This document shows positions 1-8,600 of a stretch of DNA of 64,000 nucleotides, piece by piece. The position numbers and the translations under genes are program-made. The notes under the pieces were generated by a model. That model saw nothing but the letters and a program-made list of their open reading frames with translations. It had not been told where the DNA came from and did not search any database. Positions within the stretch are counted from its first letter, which is position 1. Each line of letters begins with the position of its first letter. Source of the DNA: Diploptera punctata (lineage: Eukaryota > Arthropoda > Insecta > Blattodea > Blaberidae); assembly GCA_030220185.1 (NCBI GenBank), contig JASPKZ010007531.1:186001-250000 (forward strand), given 5' to 3'.

Positions 1-96
1 TGCTAATATTAAACAAATTAATTCAATATTAATGTTTTTATTATTGGTTTAACATTTCTCACTGAAAGATAAATTATATTTGAAGAGAAAAATTTT

Positions 97-170
97 CGCC
101 TAGACTGAGACTCGAACCCAGGACCCTTGGCTTTCCGGGCCAAGTGCTCTACCAACTGAGCTACTGAGGC
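97..170 (-). tRNA. tRNA-like sequence (SINE head), divergent arm
   Basis: A 74-nt sequence with a clear A box (TAGCTCAGTTGGTAGAGCA) and B box (GGTTCGAGTC). A TTGGC/GCCAA anticodon stem would present GGA (Ser-like), but the long variable arm of real tRNA-Ser is missing and the acceptor stem is mispaired. It is best read as a Pol III promoter head of a repeat, not a working tRNA gene. Confidence 0.6.
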
Positions 171-365
171 AAGTTACGATCTAGACACAAATTCTTCTCT
201 TATAGAAGCCTTACTAGCTTTATAAAGTAATGTTAAATTCCCAATAAATGTCTTCTTAACTAAGAAGCCGCCATTTGCAAAGATAGAAGCAATGGTTTCA
301 AAAGCATTTGGCATTAGGGAATTACAATGTATATAAGAGAAGAATTTGCGTCTAGATCGTAACTC

Positions 366-439
366 GCCTCGGTAGCTCAGTTGGTAGAGCACTTGGCCCG
401 GAAAGCCAAGGGTCCCGGGTTCGAGTCCTGGTCTGGGCG
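366..439 (+). tRNA. tRNA-like sequence (SINE head)
   Basis: Same 74-nt tRNA-like unit as at 97-170 but on the plus strand, with intact A and B boxes and a GGA-like anticodon loop. It is followed directly by an A-rich joint and CTCTTCAAAT, as in the other arms, and no T-run terminator comes right after it. Confidence 0.6.
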
Positions 440-512
440 AAAATTTTTCTCTTCAAATTTAATTTATCTTTCATTGAGAAATGTTAAATCAATAATAAAA
501 ACATCATTAGAA

Positions 513-790
513 GCCTTACTAGCTTTATAAAGTAATGTTAAATTCCCAATAAATGTCTTCTTAACTAAGAAGCCGCCATTTGCAAAGATAGAAGCAATGG
601 TTTCAAAAGCATTTGGCGATAGGGAATTACAATGTATATAAGAGAAGAATTTGCGTCTAGATCGTAACTCGCCTCGGTAGCTCAGTTGGTAGAGCATTTG
701 GCCCGGAAAGCCAAGGGTCCCGGGTTCGAGTCCCGATCTGGGCGAAAATTTTTCTCTTCAAATTTAATTCAATTTGTTTATTTTTTATTT
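513..790 (+). repeat. tandem half-copy of the tRNA-headed element
   Basis: Repeats the spacer and right arm of copy 1 at a period of 305 bp (the CCTCGGTAGC motif is at 367 and again at 672). It holds a third tRNA-like head. Open frames across this stretch are translations of the repeat and have no coding support. Confidence 0.7.
671..744 (+). tRNA. tRNA-like sequence (SINE head), tandem copy
   Basis: Third 74-nt tRNA-like unit, nearly identical to the one at 366-439, with A box and B box preserved. It belongs to the tandem half-copy and is probably not a functional tRNA. Confidence 0.6.
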
Positions 791-834
791 CACTCACCTC
801 ATACTTCATACCTCCTCGTAAACCCAGGGTTTCA

Positions 835-1262
835 TCACATCATTTGTGCAATTCTCAATGCTGTGTCACGTTCACAACTGACGTCCGACTGCCTTCTATC
901 CTGCAAACTGATCTCCGCGCCATCTGATGGCTGACCGACGAACTTCCAAATCAGTCCTCTCTCCTTATAACCGGGTATTTCAAAATTCATAGTTGTATTT
1001 TCATTCTTGCATATGTAAATTTTTTCCCAAATTGTGAGTTCCTTCGGTTTTTCCAATTGTTTAAGTAATTTTGTTTTGGTTTCTATTCTATGTTTTTCTG
1101 ACCAGGCATGTGCAGCTATTGCAGATTTTTCGGTTTCTCCATTTTTAACATTTCTGAGATGTTCCTTTAATCTTGTATTTAGATTCCTTTTTGTTTTTCC
1201 TATGTATATCTTTTCACAATCTTTACAATTAATTTGATAAATTCCCGATTTTTTGCAGTCTT
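835..1262 (-). pseudogene. Penelope-like element C-terminus with GIY-YIG endonuclease
   Basis: Read on the minus strand from about 1262, the frame gives GIYQINCKDCEKIYIG, then KTKRN, RLKEHLRN and AAHAWSEKH, and ends with LTIWEKIYI and MNFEIP before a stop at 835. GIY...YIG, the Cys pair between them and the R/KEH motif are the usual GIY-YIG nuclease features of Penelope-like retroelements. The reverse transcriptase that should precede it is missing: upstream sequence is the hAT-like remnant. It is a truncated, dead copy that once served target cleavage during retrotransposition. Confidence 0.75.
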
Positions 1263-1289
1263 CAATCTTTTAATTTTTGTTGGTTTTTA

Positions 1290-2585
1290 TTAAATGAAAA
1301 AGGTGCAAAAAAAGGTGCTTTAATATAGCAGAAAAAGGTGCAAATTTTTTAAAACAGAAGGTGCAAATTTCCCATGTGAATTATCATTAAAGAGTACCAA
1401 AACCAGTTACATCAAGTAACTCACGACACAAAATTCAGTCATGTTATCATATATTAAAAAGTCTGAGTAAGACAAGTCCCAGAACATTATGTTATTGAAA
1501 TCACAAGTCCAGAAAACTGCTAAAGCAGATATTATTCAACAACTCAAATGTTTAGAACATACCTAAAAAAGTTCAGTATCTCAACCGTCTATCAGTGGTT
1601 TCGTCTAATGTAAAATATACTAGTTTTCACCTTCTGCTTGACTGATCTGTTTTAATTTTTCTTCATACAGAGGTTGAAGGTATGATGTTCATCTGGGACA
1701 GACTTTCCAGTATATTTCTCCAAATATGCTTTCATAATAGGGTTGTTAAGTTTGGAAAGAGGAATACCACATGCCACAAATGTCTTTGCTGTATCATTAA
1801 AAAAATATATCTTTTATTTATTAAACTTGAAGAAGGCAGTGCCTCGCCAATAAACTGTTGTCACAATACACATTTACTGCTTTGTAGTTCCTTATTTTTT
1901 GTGTTTTGCACTACCTATATGCTGCGTAACACGATTGTGTTGGTGTTTTTCATTAATTGTTATTGAAATATCTCAAAGAATGCACCTCATAACAGATCTG
2001 TCACTCTGAATTCCATCTGCACTAAACTGTTTTACAAAATCATGTAGTTTGTAGGAGTTCACATTCAGTTTTGGCATACTTTATACTGGTCACTCAGGAA
2101 AATAACAGACCACACAAGTCAAGTATTATTTTGAACTGAAACATTTGTTTATGCACTCAAACAATCTCCCTTGTTAAACAATAGCTTTTGCATAACTGTG
2201 GTTCAAGAAGGTGCGAATTAAGTTGAAAGGAATAGCCTAACGGGACTGCACTAAAGTGGAAGTAATGTGATGTGGAACTGATACCACACATCGTTACCAA
2301 CCCTTGAAAGCGTATTTGAAGAAATGTAAAAAAATATAGACCCGATATATTATTTTATGAATACAATGCTGCTTAGAGACAAAAAAGGTTTACAAAAGCG
2401 CAAAATGTGCTTGCATTGATAAAAAGGTGCAAAAAGGTGCTAGCATTGAAAAAAAGTGCAAAAAGGTGCAACTAAAACACATTTAGATGCATTTATTTAA
2501 TGTTTTCTTTGCAAGACAAGCTAATTTGAGCATTGTAGTAACAAAATAAAATTAAGGTGCAGCACCTAAAATTCCTAGCTCTAGT
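1290..2585 (-). mobile_element. hAT-like DNA transposon remnant
   Basis: Both sides carry repeated AAGGTGCA motifs (1297-1380 and 2395-2470). On the minus strand the right edge reads GAGCTAGGAATTTTAGGTGC, a hAT-type terminus. The body codes for a broken BED-finger protein. No matching left terminus or 8-bp TSD could be found, so the left end is probably lost. Confidence 0.5.
1625..2077 (-). pseudogene. BED-finger / hAT transposase N-terminal remnant
   Basis: From an ATG at 2077 the frame reads MPKLNVNSYKLHDFVKQF, then CIL followed by a stop where the second Cys of a CxxC pair is expected, then HIGSAKH, giving a BED-like finger. After a gap it continues FVACGIPLSKLNNPIMKAYL, LEKYTGKSVPDEH. 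This order resembles hAT transposases and the CGGBP1-like proteins derived from them. Several stops show it is dead. Family assignment rests on motif memory only. Confidence 0.55.
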
Positions 2586-2706
2586 TATGACATTATTAAT
2601 AAGCAATAATAATAATAATAATTATTAGTGTTTTTAGACTCCTAAAAAACATAAATTTTTACCTCTTAATTCCTGATGCCTAGTGATGAGTCAATGTTTA
2701 AGTTCA

Positions 2707-2849
2707 GTTGTTTTCGACTCACCTCATATTTCTTAACTCCCTCGCAGACTCGAGTTTCGTCACTGCATTTGTGACATTATCAATGCTACATCACAATCAC
2801 AATGCAGTCTGCAAGGGAGTTAAGAAGTATGAGGTGAGTCAAAAACAAC
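2707..2849. repeat. foldback palindrome FB1
   Basis: Two 44-bp arms (2707-2750 and 2806-2849) are inverted around a short loop. The arms carry CACCTCATA / TATGAGGTG near their outer ends, a motif shared by all the foldback elements of the first 14 kb. Confidence 0.75.
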
Positions 2850-2906
2850 TCAACATAAATTAAAATAAACCTCATAGTTCATTTAACTTTTATGGGAATT
2901 AATCAC

Positions 2907-3522
2907 TATGAGGTTTAATTTATGGTAAAATCAAATGTTTCTTAGGAATTAAATGAATTGTGAATTCTTCTTACCTCATACTTCTATGTTTTTTTTTAAA
3001 CACAGCACTGCAGTATCAGCGACCATCTTCACCATTCTCAGCTGTTTTCACGACTGTACATTTTTTTTTTACCGGTAATTATCCAAACTGCCATCTGGTG
3101 TTCTTTTGAAGGAATTATTTTCTAAACTGCCATCTGGTGTTCTTTTGAAGGAATCATTTTCTAAACTGACATCTGTTGTATTTTTTGAAGAACTTTGTAA
3201 TCAAGCTCAGTTTGTCTGGAATCACGAAGTTCATGGCTCTAGTATGTTTTTTTGTAATATATATCAACAAATACAACAGATGGCAGTTTAGAAAATGATT
3301 CCTTCAAAAGAACACCAGATAGCAGTTTAGAAAATAATTCCTTCAAAACAACACCAGATGACAATTTGGATAGTTAGTGGCAAAAGAAAAAATTGACAGT
3401 TGTGAAAACAGCTGAGGATGCTGACGATGGTCGCTGAAACTGCAGTGCTGTGTTTAAAAAAAACAAAAGCATGAGGTAAGAAGAATTCACATTCATTTAA
3501 TTCTTATTAATAAAACCTCATA
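2907..3522. repeat. long foldback palindrome FB2
   Basis: A palindrome of about 616 bp with imperfect arms of about 250 bp each. Inside each arm a 37-40-bp motif (AAACTGCCATCTGGTGTTC and variants) is repeated two to three times. Outer parts carry CTTACCTCATA / TGAGGTAAG. No protein frame of note. A half-copy is at 7534-7800. Confidence 0.75.
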
Positions 3523-3567
3523 AAGTTAAATATTCCCAAATTTTCATATTTAAAGAGAACAATTATA

Positions 3568-3641
3568 CGCTCAGACCGGGACTTGAACCCGGGACCCTTG
3601 GTTTTCTAGTCCAAGTACTCTACCATTTGAGCTACCTGAGC
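3568..3641 (-). tRNA. tRNA-like sequence (SINE head)
   Basis: A 74-nt unit with the best paired acceptor stem of the group (GCTCAG/CTGAGC) and a perfect B box (GGTTCAAGTCCC). The loop would present AGA, again Ser-like without a long variable arm. Probably a repeat head. Confidence 0.55.
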
Positions 3642-3761
3642 AAGTACCGATCTAAATGCAAATCTTTCTCTATATACGTTGTAATTCCCGCCCACCAAAT
3701 GCTTTGAAGCCTTTGCTTCTATCTTTGCAAATGGTGGCTCCTATATTAAGAAGACATATTT

Positions 3762-3819
3762 GGGTAGAGCACTTGGACTAGAAAACCAAGGGTCCCGGGT
3801 TCAAGTCCCGGTCTGAGCG
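3762..3819 (+). tRNA. 5'-truncated tRNA-like head
   Basis: The sequence begins at GGGTAGAGCACTTGG and runs to the acceptor 3' side. The acceptor 5' strand and most of the D arm are lost, so it cannot fold as a tRNA. Confidence 0.5.
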
Positions 3820-3905
3820 TATAATTTTTCTCTTTAAATATGATTTATCCATCATTGAGATGTATGAAATTAATAATAAAAACATCGATTCCCAAATTTA
3901 TTATA

Positions 3906-4015
3906 TCAAATATTTCTTACCTCTCCTCATACAAATATTCTAAGTAGATCACGATTGCAAAACCAATCGCGATCTACTTAGAAGATTTGTATGAAGAGAG
4001 GTAAGAGACATTTGA
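3906..4015. repeat. near-perfect foldback palindrome FB3
   Basis: Two 52-bp arms (3906-3957 and 3964-4015) with a 6-nt loop and very few mismatches; CTTACCTCTCCTCATAC is in the arm. It would form a stable cruciform. Confidence 0.8.
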
Positions 4016-4120
4016 TTTTACCATAAACCTCATAGTGTTATTTCCTACCTACATAACTTAATGAGTCAATGTTTTTATCAGTTAGTGGCATGCTCACCCT
4101 TAACATATTTGATGATATTA

Positions 4121-5434
4121 CGAGGGTCATACTGAAAGTCGTGAGCAACCCATTGTTAAAATTCAAATTTCAACAAAGTAACAAAAACAACTGCAGGATC
4201 GTAATCTACAGACTTTATACCACAACATTGCCATTTTGTGGCGTCATAGCTTCTATCATGTGACCACACACAGTGTTTCCAAAATGGCAGACATCAATTT
4301 TTCGTTTCAACAGTGCGCTGTCATTGAATTCCTTGTTAAAGAGGAACAATCTGCTGTTGATACTCACCAAAGACTTCAATGTGCTTACGGAGATGCCTGC
4401 ATGGGTGCGAGCAGTGTTAGGAGATGGGCGAAACATTTTAAAGATGGGAACACGAGTATCAAAGATGAGCCTCGTAGCAGTCACCCACGCTCTGCCTCCA
4501 CGGATTGCAACAAGGAAAGAGTTGATGCGCTCATTAGAGACGACAGTCGTATCACAGTAAATGAAATCGCTACAAAACTTGCAGTAGGACACAGTGCAGT
4601 GCAAGAAATGATTCACAGCTTAGGTTACCGAAAAGTTAGTGCCCGTTGGGTTCCACGTTTATTGAGTGAAGACCACAAACTTCAGAGAAGAACCATCATC
4701 CATAACCTTCTTTAGAGATTTCGAAATGAAGCTGATGATTTTTTGACGAGTATTGTGATAGGTGACGAAAGCTGGTTTCATCGCTAACGAGCCTGAAACA
4801 AAACGCCAGAGTATGGAATGGCACCACTTGAATTCGCCATCAAAGAAAAAAGCGAAGACAGTGCAATCTGTTGGAAAAGTTATGGGCAGTGTCTTCTGGG
4901 TTGCGCAAGGTTGCATTCTGGTTGAATATCTTGAACCTGGACAAACCATAAATGCTGCCTGCTATATCCAGACACTTGTGAAGCTCCGTTGTGCATTGCA
5001 CGACAAATGCCCTGGAAGGAAGATCATTCTGCAACACGATAATGCGCGTCCTCATACTGCTCGTGCCACTGTGGAGAAGATCAGGACATTTGGGTGGGAA
5101 ACTCTTCCACATCCTCCCTATAGTCCCAATTTGGCACCATCAGACTACCATCTTTTCGGTTCTGTGAAGGAGCAGATGAGAGGCCAACGCTACGAGACGC
5201 TGGAGGATATTTGGAAAGCAGTGTGTCAGTGTCTTCGAGCAGCTGAAACGGACTTCTATCATAAGGGAATTTTCAAGCTTGTAGAACGCTGGACAAAATG
5301 TGTGCAAAGAAATGGAGACTATGTTGAAAAGTAGCACAAAGGTCTGTAGATTAACATGGTGTACTTGGTTTGTCTAAAATAAATATTATGATTGTTTAAA
5401 AAAATGTTGCTCATGACTTTCAGTATGACCATCA
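4121..5434 (+). mobile_element. mariner transposon, both ends present
   Basis: A 1314-bp element flanked by TA on both sides (4119-4120 and 5435-5436). Terminal inverted repeats of about 28 bp share GGTCATACTGAAAGTC and TGAGCAAC at each end. Length, TA target and a D34D transposase fit a mariner element. Right end lies about 115 bp beyond the last recognised CycH codon. Confidence 0.9.
4284..5334 (+). pseudogene. mariner transposase, broken
   Basis: Start chosen at the ATG of MADINFSFQQ, the usual mariner N-terminus. The N-terminal helix-turn-helix region is intact to LLSEDHKLQRR. An in-frame stop (TAG, 4713-4715) follows, then GDESWFH with the first catalytic Asp; right after it one extra base near 4782 shifts the frame. 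The rest reads on in the other frame: QHDNARPH (second Asp), PPYSPNLAPSDYH (third Asp) with exactly 34 residues between them, ending DYVEK. Two lesions, so no active protein; it is otherwise well preserved and of full mariner length (about 345 residues). Confidence 0.85.
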
Positions 5435-5549
5435 TATCTTGGTTTTTAAACATGTAGACCATCTCAAAATCTTTTCTGGCTCCATTCTAAAACCCCCTCC
5501 AATCTTATCATCAAATTCTGGGACACCCTATACATGTAAACGAAGTGGT

Positions 5550-5697
5550 CATACCTTATGAAGCTGATGGTGATAAAACTTTTGAAACACCTAGAAGTCG
5601 TTCCTCTTCATAAGCCTGTTCCCTAGAAACTCTAGCATATGTTTGATTACTAGGTTCATCTTCTTCATCCAGCATTTCTTGCATTCTCTGTTTATAG
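5550..5697 (-). CDS. CycH: CycH last recognised exon
   Basis: Acceptor TTGTGTTTCAG; reads [15 protein letters not shown], then [17 protein letters not shown] and stops at TGA 5552-5550 after QLHKV. A GTATGA donor is possible at 5555, so the final three residues are uncertain. No AATAAA is seen on this strand between the stop and the mariner element, so the 3' UTR or a further exon may have been disturbed or lies elsewhere. Confidence 0.75.
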
Positions 5698-8600
5698 CTG
5701 AAACACAATCAAGTGGAATGTTACAAATGTTTCAGTCAGAACATTCTCAACATTTTCAAGTCAGGGATGCATTTTCAAGAATATCAAACTTCACAAGACT
5801 CAAAATTCATCAAGTATAAGTGGCACAAAGAGTAGGGTGCATGTAGGCAAACAGTTTTTGGAAATCCACAATGGGTTGAAGCAAGGAGATGCACTATCTC
5901 CTCTACTATTTAATTTTGTACTAGAGTATGCCATCAAATCTTTAGAGGATGAAGAAGGCCTACAACTCAATGGTATTAATAAGCTGTTGGTTTATGCTGA
6001 TGATGTAGTACTATTGGGCGATAGTGAGGAGATACTAAAGGTCAACACGAACACACTATTGAGTAACACTAAGAAATTGGGAGTGGAAGTAAATATCAAT
6101 AAAACTAAATATATGGTCACACACAAAAATACATTATATAATGACAATGGACAGCTAATGACAAATGAGGGAAATTTTGAGGAAGTGGCTGAATTCAAAT
6201 ACCTAGGAACAATAATCACAAATAGGAATGAGATGCACAAAGAAATTAAACATAGGCTGAATTCTGGAAATGCATGCTATTATGCATTACAGAGACTCTT
6301 GACTTCCCAACTCATTAAAAAAAAAGTTAAACTGAAAATATATAAAACTATTATTCTACCAGTTATATTATATGGATGCGAAACATGGACTCTTACTTTA
6401 AGGGAGGAAAGGAGATTATGAGTAATTGAGAATAAAGTTCTTAGGAAAAATTTTTGACCAAAGACAGATGAATGCAGAAGACTGCATAACAGTGAATTTC
6501 ATGGTCTTTATAGGAAACCAGATCTAATGAGAACAGTTAAGTCTCATAGACTGCAGAATGACCTTCATATGGCTTCCGGAATCCGGGTTTCAGACCAAAC
6601 CATAAGGAACAAATTAAGGAAAGAGAATATTCATCCAAAAAGGCCCGTTAAAAAACCACGCTTAACAAATGGGCATAAGGCAGCAAGATGTACGTATGCT
6701 GAAAACCATGGTGATTGGAACCTGAACCAGTGGGAGTCTGTGCTCTTCTTGGACAAATCCAGGTATCATCTTACACATTGTGATGGTCGATTGAGGGTGT
6801 GGGGACGCCCAGGAGAAAGATTTTCTGCAGAGGCTGTACAGGAAATTGATAGATTCGGAGGAGGTTCCATAATGGTGTGGGCGGGAGTTATGTACAACAA
6901 TCGTACGGACCTTGTACTTGTTCCCCAGCGACTGAATGCTGTCCGGTATATAGAGCACGTTCTGGAAGAGCATGTAGTACCTGCTGCCATTGGAGTAGGC
7001 CCTGGATTTCTGTTTATGCAGGATAATGCCAGGGCACATTCTGCGGCTGTCACCAGGGATTTCCTGAGGAGGAATGAAATTGAGGTAATGGAGTGGCCAG
7101 CAGTCAGCCCAGACCTCAACCCTATTGAACACTTGTGGGATCTTCTAGACAGGAAGGTCAGGAACCGACATCAAGCTCCACAAACTCTGCAGCAACTTGG
7201 AGATGCTCTGAAGGAGCAAGAGGAAATCCAGAATCTTATTGGGAGCATGCCACGAAGTTGCCAAAGTGTCATCGAATGTCATGGAGGCCATACACGATAC
7301 TAACTCTATATAACGAGTGTTTAACTTTGAAAATAAGCACAAGATTCAATTTCTGACATAGTGGAATTATTTGAAAAGTTAATTGTCAGCGTTATTCATT
7401 TGTTTTTACTGATATGAGCAATAAATAAATAACCACAAATAATGTACTCTATTAATTTCATGTTTGTACCTATATCCAATGAAAAAATATTTGCATATTT
7501 CATAGTGTTCCTCTAATTGTTTTGAGCAGTGTACAACAGATGGCAGTTTAGAAAATGATTCATTCAAAAGAACACTAGATGGCAGTTTAGAAAATAATTC
7601 CTTAAAAAGAACATCAGATGGCAGTTTGGATAATTATCAACAAAAGAAAAATTTGACAATTGTGAAAACAGCTGATGATGGTGATAAGGAGTTGCCAATA
7701 CTGCAGTGCTGTGTTTAAAGGAACATAGAAGTATGAGGTAAGAAATAATCACGATTTATTTAATTCTTATGAATTGAACCTCATAATGTTAAAAATTCCC
7801 AAATTTAATATATATAAACAGAAACTATGTTCCGAAACTAGTTTATAGTCAAATAAGAAGAACAATATGAGGTGAGTGATAAAAATTCTACCTTATTTAA
7901 AAAATTTAACCACTTTGCTGCACATGATCATCTAGTCTGTAGTCAGACACGTTTATACTTAAAAATTATCTGCATCTTAGAATAGAATAGATTTATTTAG
8001 CCTGGTGGAGTTAAGGCCATGTGGCCTTCTCTTCCACTCACCAGAACAAGCATATGTTACATATGAATACAAAAAAATACAATAATAGTCATATTAAACA
8101 GGACAAACATATGTTACACATGAATACAAAAAAATTACAATAATAGTCATATTAAACAGGACAAACATATGTTACATATGAATACAAAAAAAGTTACAAT
8201 AATAGTCATTGAACAATTAATTATCTGTCATATTGAATAATAATGAAATTAATGTCTACTAATAGAATGAAACTAAATACAATTAAAATTAAATTAATGA
8301 TACAATGAATAAAAAAAGGAATAACAGCTCGAATCTACTATACATAAAAAGAAAAGAAAAAAATACAAAGAAAGTAACAAACTACAATGAATTAATCTAT
8401 GCTTTTTATACAAGGCATTAGGTAAATATATTAACAAATCCTAAGTCTATTTTTATTAAATAATGCAAAAACACATCATTAATTCTTAAAAAGTAGTATT
8501 AGTGAGTTGTTTCTGTTAGTGATTTTATTTTCAATTTATTTCTTACCTTATTATAAGAACTTACATTTGGCTGTCTGGGTTGTTCTCTTGGTTTCTACAT

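Larger units (their letters stand above)
29..512. repeat. inverted-dimer tRNA-headed element, copy 1
   Basis: Two arms of about 175 bp are inverted around a central spacer (205-332). Each arm reads outward as: leader ending in GCGTCTAGATCGTAACT, a 74-nt tRNA-like sequence, a CTCTTCAAAT-type joint, then a tail related to TTAAATCAATAATAAAAACAT. The tRNA-like parts diverge from the centre. The same arrangement recurs near 3.5 kb and 13.6 kb, so it looks like a family and not a chance junction. It could be a SINE that inserted as an inverted pair, or a foldback transposon that took up a tRNA. I do not know a named family with this layout. Confidence 0.7.
3535..3880. repeat. inverted-dimer tRNA-headed element, copy 2
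   Basis: Same plan as copy 1: a minus-strand tRNA-like head, a spacer with TCTTTGCAAATGGTGGC, then a plus-strand head whose 5' part is missing, followed by a tail ending AATAATAAAAACATCG. The spacer is shortened compared with copy 1. Confidence 0.65.

Noticed and set aside
4215..4616. 133-residue minus-strand frame
   Set aside because: Shadow of the mariner transposase N-terminus.
6662..7132. Two long minus-strand frames opposite the Tc1 transposase
   Set aside because: Shadows of the transposase; the plus frame has the DD34E motifs.
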